NCBI RefSeq assembly: GCF_009915765.1
Contig: NZ_JAABLQ010000001.1
Location: 1,302,001 to 1,366,000, forward strand
Length of the DNA: 64,000 nucleotides
Direction: 5' to 3'
DNA from: Pannonibacter sp. XCT-53
Lineage (GTDB): Bacteria > Pseudomonadota > Alphaproteobacteria > Rhizobiales > Stappiaceae
Shown here: one piece after another, positions 37,858-48,230 of the stretch
Layout of the letters: each line of letters starts with the position of its first letter
Position numbering within the stretch: position 1 is the stretch's first letter
Position numbers and translations under genes: made by a program
Notes under the pieces: model-generated
The model's input: only the letters and a program-made list of their open reading frames with translations
Told to the model about the DNA's origin: nothing
Databases searched by the model: none

Positions 37858-37892
37858 CTGTGCTGTGCTGTCCTGTGCTGTCCTGTCCTGTT
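37858..37892. repeat. Pentanucleotide repeat, seven CTGTN units
   Basis: CTGTG, CTGTG, CTGTC, CTGTG, CTGTC, CTGTC and CTGTT follow without interruption, with further CTG-rich text to 37922. It lies between two convergent genes, so copy-number change would not shift a promoter or reading frame. Confidence 0.8.
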
Positions 37893-37983
37893 CTTCGCTT
37901 CCCTGACCTGCCCTGTCCTGCCGGGCGTGCGGGCCTCTCGCCTCGCCAGCGCCCTGCCCTCTTCCTCGGCCCCTTTTGACAAC

Positions 37984-38013
37984 AAAAAACGCCGCATCCC
38001 GAGGGATGCGGCG
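37984..38013 (-). terminator. Rho-independent terminator of the IalB-like gene
   Basis: CGCCGCATCC and GGATGCGGCG form a perfect stem (37990-38013), followed on the minus strand by six T (37989-37984). It lies 30 bases after the stop codon of the IalB-like gene. Confidence 0.88.
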
Positions 38014-38042
38014 CTCTGCAAGGCTTGGCAGGATCGGTCGGC

Positions 38043-38660
38043 TCAGTTGCCGGTCGCCTGCTGCTGCTTGTCGATCAGCTTCTGGCGGGCTTCGTCCGCG
38101 CGGCGCTGCAGTTCGCTCTGCAGCTGTTCCTGCTTGCGCTGGATCTCGGCCACGTCCATCGGCGCACCGTCATAGACCTTGGTGAAGCCCGACAGGGTCA
38201 GCTCGAGCGGCACCGGCTTGGCCTGCTGGTTGAGGGTGGTCAGGATGAGCGTCGTGCCCTTCTTCATCTGGCCGATGAAGGCGTCGTCGATGACCAGCTC
38301 GGAGTAGCAGGCATTCGGGAAGCAGATGCCGTACTTGGCTTCGGTCTGCTTGCCGGCATCGACCTGGACGCGCAGGCCCGGCTGGATCAGCATGCCGGTC
38401 GGCACGGCGATGAGCAGGGTCTTGCGGGCTTCACCGCTGATCTCGCGCACGGCAACCGAGGACAGGAACTGGCCGGTCGCGGTCCGCAGTTCCTGGGTGA
38501 TGAGGCAGATTTCCTTGTTCACGTTGGGATCGGTGTTGCACACCTTGACCCACGGGGATTCGGGCTCGGCCGTCTGGGCACCCGCGCCTGCAACCGACCC
38601 GAGGACGGCAAGCGCCACGACCGCACAGCCCGCCAAACCCTTCTTAAAAACACTCGCCAT
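38043..38660 (-). CDS. Invasion-associated locus B (IalB)-family protein
   Basis: A 205-residue secreted protein. A signal peptide (MASVFKKGLAGCAVVALAVLGSVAGAGAQ) is followed by the IalB domain: WVKVCNTDPNVNKEICLITQEL, LLIAVPTGMLIQPGLRVQVDAGK, and GICFPNACYSELVID with paired cysteines. A Gln/Arg-rich, probably helical tail (QRKQEQLQSELQRRADEARQ) ends the protein. IalB was named in Bartonella for a role in erythrocyte entry, but the family is widespread in free-living alphaproteobacteria, with no defined activity. It is a single gene with its own terminator. Confidence 0.88.
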   Translation of the reverse strand: MASVFKKGLAGCAVVALAVLGSVAGAGAQTAEPESPWVKVCNTDPNVNKEICLITQELRTATGQFLSSVAVREISGEARKTLLIAVPTGMLIQPGLRVQVDAGKQTEAKYGICFPNACYSELVIDDAFIGQMKKGTTLILTTLNQQAKPVPLELTLSGFTKVYDGAPMDVAEIQRKQEQLQSELQRRADEARQKLIDKQQQATGN

Positions 38661-38944
38661 CAGAAAACATCCTCGATTGTGCGTTCGCTGTCCCGAGGGA
38701 CCTTGCGACCAGCCCGTTCGCGCAGCCAGGGGCCGCGGCGTGGTTGAAACCCGGACAGGCCAAGCTCCTCCTTGGATCTCCCGATGCCCGACGATTGCGG
38801 CAACAGGGTGACCCGAAATGCGCGGGCCCATGTTTAACCACATCGTCTGGGAATTTCCAGCACCGGAAAGCGCCAAAAAGGCAGCAGTACGCAGGCTGTG
38901 TGTTAACATCCGACCTTGAGAATCAAGGAGGCTCCTGCGGGTCG

Positions 38945-40846
38945 ATGACTGATTTCCAGCGAAATGCCCTGACTTCCGGCCTGTCGATCACCCGGCGGCG
39001 CCTGCTGGCCACCGCCGTCCCCGCCGCTCTCGCCCTGCCCTTCGGCACGACGCTGTTCTGCGGCACCTCGCGCGCCAACGTGCGCGATCCACAGGTTCCC
39101 GCCTTGCACGGCATCGCCATGCATGGCGAGCCGGCGCTGGCGCCCGGCTTCGCGCATTTCCCTTACGCCAATCCGGATGCGCCGAAAGGCGGCGTTCTGA
39201 CGCTCGGCGTCCAGGGCACCTTCGACAGTCTCAATTCCTTCATCGTGCAGGGCGGCTTCACCAGCGCGCGCGGCATGAAGGAACGGCAGTTCGGCGAGAA
39301 CATCACCGAGAGCCTGCTCATGCGCAACAACGCCGAGCCGTTCTCGCTCTATGCCCATCTGGCCGAATTCGTGCGCATGCCCGACAGCCGCGAATGGATC
39401 GAGTTCACCCTCAACCCGAAGGCCACCTTCTCCGACGGCTCGCCCTTCACGGTCGACGACGTGATCTTCTCGCTGCAGATCATGCGCGACAAGGGCCGGC
39501 CGCCGTTCCGCAACTGGTACGCCGAGATCGCCAATTTCGAGGTGATGGGCGAGCGCACCGTGCGGCTCACCTTCAAGAACGGCAACAACCGCGAGCTGCC
39601 GCTGCTGATCGGCCTGGCGCCGATGTTCTCCAAGGCCGCCACCGACGCGGAGGCCTTCGACAAGTCGACCCTGAAGCCGCCGCTCGGCACCGGTCCCTAT
39701 GTCTTTGCGGAAATCGTCCCCGGTCGCCGCGTGGTGTACCGGCGCAACCCGACCTACTGGGCCAAGGACCTGCCCCAGAAGCGCGGCTTCGACAATTTCG
39801 ACGAGATCCGGATCGAGTATTTCCGCGACGAGACATCCCTGCAGGAAGCCTTCCGCAAGGGGCTGATCGATGTGCTGCCCTTCAACAACCCCAGCCGCTG
39901 GACGACCGGGTTCGATTTCCCGGCCGCCAGGGAAGGCAAGGTCGTCCGCAAGGAGATCGTCAAGGGCACGCCGGCCAACATGCAGGGCATGGCCTTCAAC
40001 ACGCGCCGCCCGGTCTTCGCCGACCGGCGCGTGCGCCAGGCGCTGTCGATGCTGTTCGACTTCGAGTGGGTGAACCGCACCCTCTATTCCGGCCTCTACA
40101 AGCGCACGGCCGGCTACTGGGACAATTCCGACCTGTCCTCGATCGGCCGGCCGGCGGACGAGCGGGAACGGGCGCTGCTGGCGCCGTTCCCGGGCGTCGT
40201 GCTGCCCGAGGTGCTCGAGGGGACGTGGAAGCCGGCAGAGACCGATGGCTCGGGGCGCGACCGCACCGTGCTCAAGGCCGCGCTGACGCTTCTGCAGGAC
40301 GCCGGCTTCAGCCTGAAGGACCGGGTTCTGGTCGATCCCCAGGGCCAGCCGGTGACCTTCGAGATCATGACCAAGAACGAGGACGAGGAAAAGCTGGCGC
40401 TGGCCTATGGCCGCGGCCTCGATCTGGTCGGCATCAAGGCCAGCGTGCGGACCGTGGATGCCTCCCAGTTCGAGGAACGGCGCATCAAGTTCGACTTCGA
40501 CATGGTCTTCTACACCTGGACGGCCTCCCTCTCCCCCGGTGGCGAGCAGGTTGGCCGCTGGTCGCAGAAGGCCGCCGACACGCCCGGGTCGCTCAACATC
40601 ACGGGCGCGAAGGAACCGGCCATCGACGCGATGATCGACGCCATGGTGGCAGCGCGCAGCCGGACGGACTTTGTCTCGGCCGTGCGTGCACTCGACCGCG
40701 TGCTGGTGTCGGGGGCCTATGCGGTGCCGCTGTTCAACCTTCCGGCCGAATGGCTCGGACAGTGGACGCGGATCGTGTCGCCCGAGACCTTCCCGCTTTA
40801 CGGCTATGAATTCCCGACCTGGTGGTCGGCAGACGCGGGCAACTGA
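38945..40846 (+). CDS. Peptide-type ABC transporter substrate-binding protein (SBP_bac_5)
   Basis: A 633-residue periplasmic binding protein of the oligopeptide/microcin-C (YejA-like) group. The N-terminus has a probable Tat signal (SITRRRLLATAVPAALALPFG). The mature protein shows HGEPALAPGFAHFPYANPDAPKGG, ATFSDGSPFTVDDVIFSL and GTGPYVF, typical of the family. The permease and ATPase partners are not adjacent. The next gene, 19 bases on, is instead a degenerate adenylating-enzyme homologue, an unusual neighbour. The start is set by AAGGAGG at about 38924-38930, somewhat far from the ATG. Confidence 0.88.
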   Translation: MTDFQRNALTSGLSITRRRLLATAVPAALALPFGTTLFCGTSRANVRDPQVPALHGIAMHGEPALAPGFAHFPYANPDAPKGGVLTLGVQGTFDSLNSFIVQGGFTSARGMKERQFGENITESLLMRNNAEPFSLYAHLAEFVRMPDSREWIEFTLNPKATFSDGSPFTVDDVIFSLQIMRDKGRPPFRNWYAEIANFEVMGERTVRLTFKNGNNRELPLLIGLAPMFSKAATDAEAFDKSTLKPPLGTGPYVFAEIVPGRRVVYRRNPTYWAKDLPQKRGFDNFDEIRIEYFRDETSLQEAFRKGLIDVLPFNNPSRWTTGFDFPAAREGKVVRKEIVKGTPANMQGMAFNTRRPVFADRRVRQALSMLFDFEWVNRTLYSGLYKRTAGYWDNSDLSSIGRPADERERALLAPFPGVVLPEVLEGTWKPAETDGSGRDRTVLKAALTLLQDAGFSLKDRVLVDPQGQPVTFEIMTKNEDEEKLALAYGRGLDLVGIKASVRTVDASQFEERRIKFDFDMVFYTWTASLSPGGEQVGRWSQKAADTPGSLNITGAKEPAIDAMIDAMVAARSRTDFVSAVRALDRVLVSGAYAVPLFNLPAEWLGQWTRIVSPETFPLYGYEFPTWWSADAGN

Positions 40847-40865
40847 GCCCAAGGGACGGCAGAGC

Positions 40866-42497
40866 ATGATCACGACGCCCGCCGAAACGATCGAACGTCA
40901 CCGGATGAGCACCATCTGGGGCCGGGTCACGCTGGATGGCCTGTTCCGGAAGGCCGCGGAGGCGCATCCCGACCGGCTGGCGATGGTCGATGCCCCGGAC
41001 CGCAGCGACTGGACCGGCGGCGCGCCGCGCGCGCTCACCTATGCCCAGGCCGAGACGGAAATCGACCGGCTGGCCGGGTTCTTTACCGCCGTCGGTCTGG
41101 CGACCGATCATGTGGTCGGCCTGCACGCGCCCAACACCGTCGATGCGGTGATCTCGACGCTGGCGGCGATGCGCGCAGGCCTCATCATCAGTCCGCTGCC
41201 GCTGCACTGGCGCCAGAAGGACGTGCTCGACGCGCTGAACCGGCTCGGCGCCAAGGGCCTGATCGCCCAGGACCGGCTGGAAACGCGACAGACCGGCTTT
41301 GCGGCGCGCGACGTCGCGGCGGAACTGTTCAGCCTGCGCTTCGTCTTCGGCCTCGGCAAGGACATCCCCGACGGGCTGATCGATCTCGGGCCGATGCTTG
41401 CGGAAATGGGCGATGGTCTGGTCGCGCCCGACCTCAACCGCGCCCAGGCGGCAGAGCACACCGCGACCATCACCTGGTCGCGCAACGGGCTGGCCGCAAC
41501 CCCGGTCACCCGCAGCCACAACCAGTGGATTGCCGCCGGCTTCATGCCCTATCTGGAGACCGGGCTTGCGGATGGCGCCCAGGTCATCGTGCCCTATGCG
41601 CTCAGCGGGCTGACCGGTCTCGGGGCCGGGCTGGTGCCGTGGCTGCTGTCCGGCGGGACGCTGCACCTGCACCATCCGACCGCACTGGCGCGGCTGTCGG
41701 CCCATGCGGATGCGGTCAAGGCCGACTATGTCCTTTTGCCCGGGCCGCTCGTGGAAGCCATGGACCGGCGGCTGGCGCGCAAGGAAACAACGCTCGTTGC
41801 CTGCTGGAGCATCTCCTCGCCGCAGGCGGCAACCTTCGTGCCGCGCCACACGCTCGTCGACCTGCATGTGGCCGACGAGTATGCGATGGTGGCCCGGCTG
41901 CGCGGCAAGTCTGCCCGTATCCTGCCCGTGCCGACCGGAAAGATCTCGTCGCCCTCGCAAGGCGACAGCGGACCTGACCTGCTCGAGATCAAGGTCGACG
42001 ACCCGGAGGATGGCAGGCCTGCGCGGCTTCTTGTCAGAGGTCCCATGGTCCCCGACCGGGGCTGGAAGTCCGGCGGAGGCGCCGACGAAGGACCCGCAAC
42101 CGACCGGGCCGGATTTCTTCGCACAGGCATTTCGGTACGGTTGACCGACGGCGGGCTGGCAGGCTTCGGCATTCCGGGAGAGCATGCCCCGGGCATCGGC
42201 GAACTGGCGGCCATCGACGGGATCTATGCCTCCTATCCGGAAGTCTGCGATGCGGCCGCGTTCCTCGTCGAGGACCCGACGCTTGGCGCGCGCCTCTACG
42301 CGGCGCTGGTTGCCAAGCCCGGCTCGGCGCCCGACGGCAAGGCCTTCTTCGCCTATCTCGACACCGAGCGCGTCGATCTGGCCAAGATCCCGACACGGGT
42401 GCTGATGCTGTCGGCCCTGCCGAAACTTGATGACGGCCGGGTGGACCGGGCGCGGCTGGCCATGCGCGTGCAGCGCCTTGCGCAGCAGGTTGCCTGA
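40866..42497 (+). CDS. Degenerate acyl-CoA synthetase-like (ANL superfamily) protein, probably non-catalytic
   Basis: A 543-residue protein with the overall layout of AMP-forming acyl-CoA synthetases: LTYAQAETEIDRLAGFFTAVGL at 57-78, NTVDAVISTLAAMRAGLIISPL at 90-111, and a C-terminal subdomain. The catalytic motifs are lost. The Thr/Ser/Gly-rich ATP loop is TITWSRNGLAATPVTRSHNQ (201-220). The Y-G-x-T-E motif is absent. The Y-R-T-G-D motif reads LRTGIS with the Asp replaced. The C-terminal catalytic Lys (G-K-x-x-R) is replaced in PKLDDGRVDRARL. It sits 19 bases after the binding-protein gene and three bases before a receiver-like gene, so all three are one operon. A structural or sensory role is possible; no function is known. 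Confidence 0.8.
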   Translation: MITTPAETIERHRMSTIWGRVTLDGLFRKAAEAHPDRLAMVDAPDRSDWTGGAPRALTYAQAETEIDRLAGFFTAVGLATDHVVGLHAPNTVDAVISTLAAMRAGLIISPLPLHWRQKDVLDALNRLGAKGLIAQDRLETRQTGFAARDVAAELFSLRFVFGLGKDIPDGLIDLGPMLAEMGDGLVAPDLNRAQAAEHTATITWSRNGLAATPVTRSHNQWIAAGFMPYLETGLADGAQVIVPYALSGLTGLGAGLVPWLLSGGTLHLHHPTALARLSAHADAVKADYVLLPGPLVEAMDRRLARKETTLVACWSISSPQAATFVPRHTLVDLHVADEYAMVARLRGKSARILPVPTGKISSPSQGDSGPDLLEIKVDDPEDGRPARLLVRGPMVPDRGWKSGGGADEGPATDRAGFLRTGISVRLTDGGLAGFGIPGEHAPGIGELAAIDGIYASYPEVCDAAAFLVEDPTLGARLYAALVAKPGSAPDGKAFFAYLDTERVDLAKIPTRVLMLSALPKLDDGRVDRARLAMRVQRLAQQVA

Positions 42498-42500
42498 GCG

Positions 42501-43670
42501 ATGAGCGGACGCGAGTGGGAGGGCGACAGCGCCCTCGTCTGGCAGGGGCCGATCTGGCGTCTGGGTGGTCCCAAGGGTGCAAGTGTTCCCGGATGGCCGG
42601 AGGATGTGGATCTGGCGGCGGGTGCCGCCAACGCCAACCGCATGCCGGCGGCGGTGCTTCTCCATCTCGATGATCCGTCGATCCGCTTTTCGCTTGCCAT
42701 GGCGCTGGCGGACATGGGGCGGCTGCGGGCGGAAGTGCCGGTCATCGCCCTGACCCGGGCCGGCCGGGACCTGCCCGATCCCCTGCCCCGGACGCATGCG
42801 CTGATCGACGCCGCCGTGCCGTCCGATTCGCTGTTCCGCATGATCTGCGCGCTGCAGCGGGCGATCCTGCGCACCGAGGAGGCGCGCTTGCGCCGGATGA
42901 TCTTCGGTCGCGTTCCCCGGTTCGGGGCAGCACCGCATCACTCGGGCGGGTCTGGCCTGCTCGTGATCGGCCTTGGCAAACGGTTCCTCGAGCTCTTCGA
43001 CGCCCGTGCCCGCAACGTGACGCTGGTCGGCGCTCTCACAACCGACATGGCCGAAACCTATCTCGGCCAGCGGGCCTTTGACGCGGTGATTCTCGACACG
43101 CCCGCCCCGGAGGCGGCCGACATGATCGAGCGCATCGGCCGCGACGCACGCTTTGCCCGGGTGCCTGTCCTTGCCTATCCGGATCGGGACAGTGACATCG
43201 ACCTGCTGTTTCGCGCCGGTGCAACCGATGTCCTGGGCGGCGATCTGAGCAAGCGGCAGCTGTCGGCCCGCCTCGCCAGCGCGATCCGCATGGGCCGGCG
43301 GCGACGGCTGGCCGACCGGGTGCTCGCCGAGAGCCGGGTCTGGCTGTTGCAGGAAGCCGGCCGCGGCGGGTTGCCGATCGAGCAGTATGACCGGTACCTG
43401 GCCGCCTGCCGGGCGCTCTGCATGCCGCGTGGCCTCAATGTCAGCGAGCTGCATCTCAAGCCCCGGGTCGACAGTCCGCTCCTCGATACCGCGTCGCTGG
43501 CCGGCGACATGACGGGTGCCATCCTCTCCGTGGCCGATGCGACCAGCCGCGAGGAAGATCTGGTCTGTGCGGTGCGCGGTCTCGGGCCGGTGGCGGTGCT
43601 GAAAGGCGACCAGGGCGGGCCGCTGCTACAGCGGCGGATCGCCGCGATCCTTGGCCAGACCCAGCTCTGA
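42501..43670 (+). CDS. Receiver-like protein with divergent output domain, function unknown
   Basis: A 389-residue soluble protein. Residues ~50-130 form an alpha/beta segment (PAAVLLHLDDPSIRFSLAMALADMG). Residues ~150-275 look like a response-regulator receiver (AFDAVILDTPAPEAADMIERI, VPVLAYPDRDSDIDLLFRAGATDVLGG). DAVILDTP matches the phospho-acceptor strand. The C-terminal ~110 residues match the place of a GGDEF domain in PleD-like proteins but lack a GGDEF motif. It follows the degenerate synthetase-like gene by three bases, so the products probably work together. No histidine kinase is nearby. Confidence 0.65.
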   Translation: MSGREWEGDSALVWQGPIWRLGGPKGASVPGWPEDVDLAAGAANANRMPAAVLLHLDDPSIRFSLAMALADMGRLRAEVPVIALTRAGRDLPDPLPRTHALIDAAVPSDSLFRMICALQRAILRTEEARLRRMIFGRVPRFGAAPHHSGGSGLLVIGLGKRFLELFDARARNVTLVGALTTDMAETYLGQRAFDAVILDTPAPEAADMIERIGRDARFARVPVLAYPDRDSDIDLLFRAGATDVLGGDLSKRQLSARLASAIRMGRRRRLADRVLAESRVWLLQEAGRGGLPIEQYDRYLAACRALCMPRGLNVSELHLKPRVDSPLLDTASLAGDMTGAILSVADATSREEDLVCAVRGLGPVAVLKGDQGGPLLQRRIAAILGQTQL

Positions 43671-43779
43671 CCCGGCCGGACGACAGGCGACGGTTGCGCG
43701 GATATGCCCGACTGACTACTGTGACAGCTCGGGGAATCCGTCACATGCCCCAGTCCGTTGCGCCGCCGAGGAGCCATCC

Positions 43780-44454
43780 ATGTCCAGCCAGAAGCCCCTC
43801 GTCGTCGATGTCATCTCGGATGTCATGTGCCCCTGGTGCTATATCGGCAAGCGGCGCCTCGAGAAGGCGATCCGCTCGGTTCCCGACATTGCCGTCGACG
43901 TGCGCTGGCATCCCTATCAGCTCGATCCCACCCTGCCGAAGGAAGGCAAGGACAGGGCGACCTATCTGAACGAGAAGTTCGGCGGGCCGGACCGGGCGGA
44001 GGCGGCCTACGAGCGCGTGCGGCAGGCCGGGCGCGAGGAAGGCATTGCCTTCGCCTTCGAGAAGATCGACGTCTCGCCCAACACGCTCGATGCGCACAGG
44101 CTCATCCTGTGGTCCCGCTCGGATGACCTGCAGGACGATGTCGTCGAACGGCTGTTCCGCGCCTATTTCGTCGAGGGCCGCAATCTTGCCAAGTCCGAAA
44201 CGCTGGTCCAGATCTCGGCCGAAGCCGGCATGCAGTCGGATCTTGTCGAGCAGCTGTTCGAGACGGATTCCGATCTTGCCAAGCTGAAGCGCCAGATCGA
44301 CCAGGCGAGCGAGATGGGTGTGACGGGTGTGCCCTTCTTCATCATCGACGGCCGCTTCGCCCTCGCCGGGGCCGAAGATCCGGCCACCATTGCCGCAGCC
44401 CTGCAGCATGCCGAGGCAACCCGCAGCGACGAGGATGCCGTCGCCGATGCGTGA
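43780..44454 (+). CDS. DsbA-family oxidoreductase, FrnE type
   Basis: A 224-residue thioredoxin-fold protein with the active site CPWCYIGKRRLE near residue 17 and cis-Pro segment TGVPFFIIDGRFALAGA. No signal peptide is present, so it acts in the cytoplasm, as expected for the FrnE/2-hydroxychromene-2-carboxylate isomerase-like branch of the DsbA superfamily. FrnE homologues have been linked to oxidative-stress tolerance or polyketide biosynthesis. The ATG follows GAGGAG. It stands alone between the receiver-like gene and a repeat element. Confidence 0.9.
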   Translation: MSSQKPLVVDVISDVMCPWCYIGKRRLEKAIRSVPDIAVDVRWHPYQLDPTLPKEGKDRATYLNEKFGGPDRAEAAYERVRQAGREEGIAFAFEKIDVSPNTLDAHRLILWSRSDDLQDDVVERLFRAYFVEGRNLAKSETLVQISAEAGMQSDLVEQLFETDSDLAKLKRQIDQASEMGVTGVPFFIIDGRFALAGAEDPATIAAALQHAEATRSDEDAVADA

Positions 44455-44484
44455 GCCTCGGAGCGGGCAACTCCAAATTCAACC

Positions 44485-44670
44485 GTCATCCCGGCCCAGC
44501 TGAGCGCCAGCGCAGCGCCGAGCCGGGATCCAGATATCAGCCGCGCGGCGCGCGACAACCCTGCCGCATGCTTGTCCAGTGCTGAGGTACATGAGGTGCG
44601 CGCTGACGCTCGCGCAGACATGCCGGAGTCCGGATCTCCGGTTCGCTCCGCTCACCTTGTCCGGCATGAC
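44485..44670. repeat. GTCATCCCGG palindromic repeat element, intact copy A
   Basis: A 186-base element bounded by GTCAT (44485-44489) and ATGAC (44666-44670). The left half begins GTCATCCCGGCCCAGCTGAG and pairs through ATCCCGGC/GCCGGGAT. The right half pairs TCCGG with CCGGCAT near its end. It closely matches the element at 54832-55021 in order and sequence (for example GATCCAGATATCAGCCGCGC and CTCACCTTGTCCGG). No ORF is inside, so it is a REP/MITE-like non-coding repeat. It lies between the convergent FrnE-type and enolase genes. Confidence 0.8.
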
Positions 44671-44695
44671 GGGCCAGACTTGAAATCACGCCCCC

Positions 44696-44732
44696 AAAAA
44701 AACAAGAACCCCGGTGTCGCCACCGGGGTTCT
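44696..44732 (-). terminator. Rho-independent terminator of eno
   Basis: On the minus strand, AGAACCCCGGTG (44732-44721) pairs perfectly with CACCGGGGTTCT (44716-44705) around a GCGA loop. A G and a run of T follow (44702-44696). It lies 24 bases after the enolase stop codon. Confidence 0.92.
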
Positions 44733-44755
44733 GCCGTTCAGACGACCTGTGCCGA

Positions 44756-46958
<2,203 letters not shown>

Positions 46959-47177
46959 GGGAGATCCTTCAAGCTGTCCTTTTGTCGGAGATCCGACGGG
47001 CGTTGCATACCCGCCTTTTCCGCTCCCCGCAACATTCGAGCAGCCCCGGCGCAACCCCAGTTTCAACCTTTTGGAAAATCCGCTATGTCTCACAGGCTGG
47101 CGGGGCCAACTTCCCCTGCCGCACCAAGGTTTTGACGCGCGGCTCCGGCCCGGAGCCTATTTCAGGAGCGCAGTTTT

Positions 47178-48068
47178 ATGAACAGGCCAATCCGCAAGGC
47201 AGTGCTGCCGGTCGCAGGTCTGGGAACCCGTTTTTTGCCCGCCACCAAGGCGGTGCCGAAAGAAATGCTCACCATCGTCGATCGCCCGATCATCCAGCAT
47301 GTGGTGGATGAGGCCCGGGAAGCCGGCATCGAGCACATTGTTTTCGTCACGGGCCGCAACAAGCAGGTCATCGAAGATCACTTCGACATGGCCTATGAGC
47401 TGGAAGACACCCTGCGCCGCCGCAACAAGACGGCAGCTCTCGAGCTGCTGAACTCCATGCGCCCGCATGCCGGTGCCACCAGCTTCACGCGCCAGCAGGA
47501 GCCGCTCGGCCTTGGCCATGCGATCTGGTGCGCGCGCGACATCATCGGCAACGAGCCTTTCGCGATCCTTTTGCCGGACGTGATCGTCAAGTCGCAGAAG
47601 AGCTGCCTGGCCCAGATGGTCGAGGTCTACAACGAGACCGGCGGCAACATCATCGCGGTCGAGGAAGTGCCGGAAGACCAGACGCACCAGTATGGCATCG
47701 TCAAGCTGGCCGATGGCCCGCGCAAGGCCGCCATGCCGATCACCGGCATGGTGGAAAAGCCGGCGCCGGGCACCGCGCCGTCGAACCTGATGATCACCGG
47801 CCGCTACATCCTGCAGCCGGAAATCTTCGGCCTGCTGTCCAGCCAGGAAAAGGGCGCCGGCGGCGAGATCCAGCTGACCGACAGCATGATCAAGCTGATG
47901 GGCCAGCAGTCCTTCACCTCGCTCGCCTTCGAGGGCCGGTCGTATGACTGCGGCTCGAAGATCGGCTTCCTCGCCGCCAACATCGCCTTCGGTCTCGACC
48001 AGCCGGATCTGGCTGCCGACCTGCTGCCGATGCTGCAGGACGTGATCAAGGCCAAGACCGGCGCCTGA
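47178..48068 (+). CDS. galU: UTP--glucose-1-phosphate uridylyltransferase
   Basis: A 296-residue enzyme making UDP-glucose for polysaccharides and glycolipids. The start IRKAVLPVAGLGTRFLPATKAVPKEM carries the nucleotide-binding G-x-G-T-R-x-L-P-x-T-K motif. Other strings are PIIQHVVDEAREAGI, PLGLGHAIWCAR and VEKPAPGTAPSNLMITGRYIL. The ATG follows CAGGAG and is divergent from kdsA across 219 bases. A terminator-like hairpin follows. Confidence 0.96.
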   Translation: MNRPIRKAVLPVAGLGTRFLPATKAVPKEMLTIVDRPIIQHVVDEAREAGIEHIVFVTGRNKQVIEDHFDMAYELEDTLRRRNKTAALELLNSMRPHAGATSFTRQQEPLGLGHAIWCARDIIGNEPFAILLPDVIVKSQKSCLAQMVEVYNETGGNIIAVEEVPEDQTHQYGIVKLADGPRKAAMPITGMVEKPAPGTAPSNLMITGRYILQPEIFGLLSSQEKGAGGEIQLTDSMIKLMGQQSFTSLAFEGRSYDCGSKIGFLAANIAFGLDQPDLAADLLPMLQDVIKAKTGA

Positions 48069-48161
48069 GCGCCGCCCCAGCCCCCGCCGCCGTGAGCGCT
48101 GACGAGGGCGTGCCGTCCTGCCGGCCGCTTGTCAGACGGCAGGGCGGCTCCTAAACAGTCA

Positions 48162-48196
48162 GGGCCGGGTGCCTCGTCAGGAGGCCCCGGCCCTTG
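48162..48196 (+). terminator. Probable terminator of galU
   Basis: GGGCCGGG-T-GCCTC (48162-48175) pairs with GAGGC-CCCGGCCC (48181-48193) around a GTCAG loop, with one bulged T. TTG and a pyrimidine-rich tract follow. Confidence 0.55.
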
Positions 48197-48230
48197 TCAT
48201 TTCTCCTGCCTGCAGCCGAAAGCGATCGCC

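Noticed and set aside
37861..37922. CTG-rich repeats as a CRISPR array
   Set aside because: The units are five bases long without spacers, and no cas gene is present.
40734..43454. Long minus-strand open frame opposite the synthetase-like and receiver-like genes
   Set aside because: It spans the junction of two genes and has no recognisable domain. High GC content keeps antisense frames free of stops.
47132..47162. TTGACG followed by CTATTT as a galU promoter
   Set aside because: The spacing is 19 bases, and the start point would fall on top of the ribosome site, only a few bases before the ATG.
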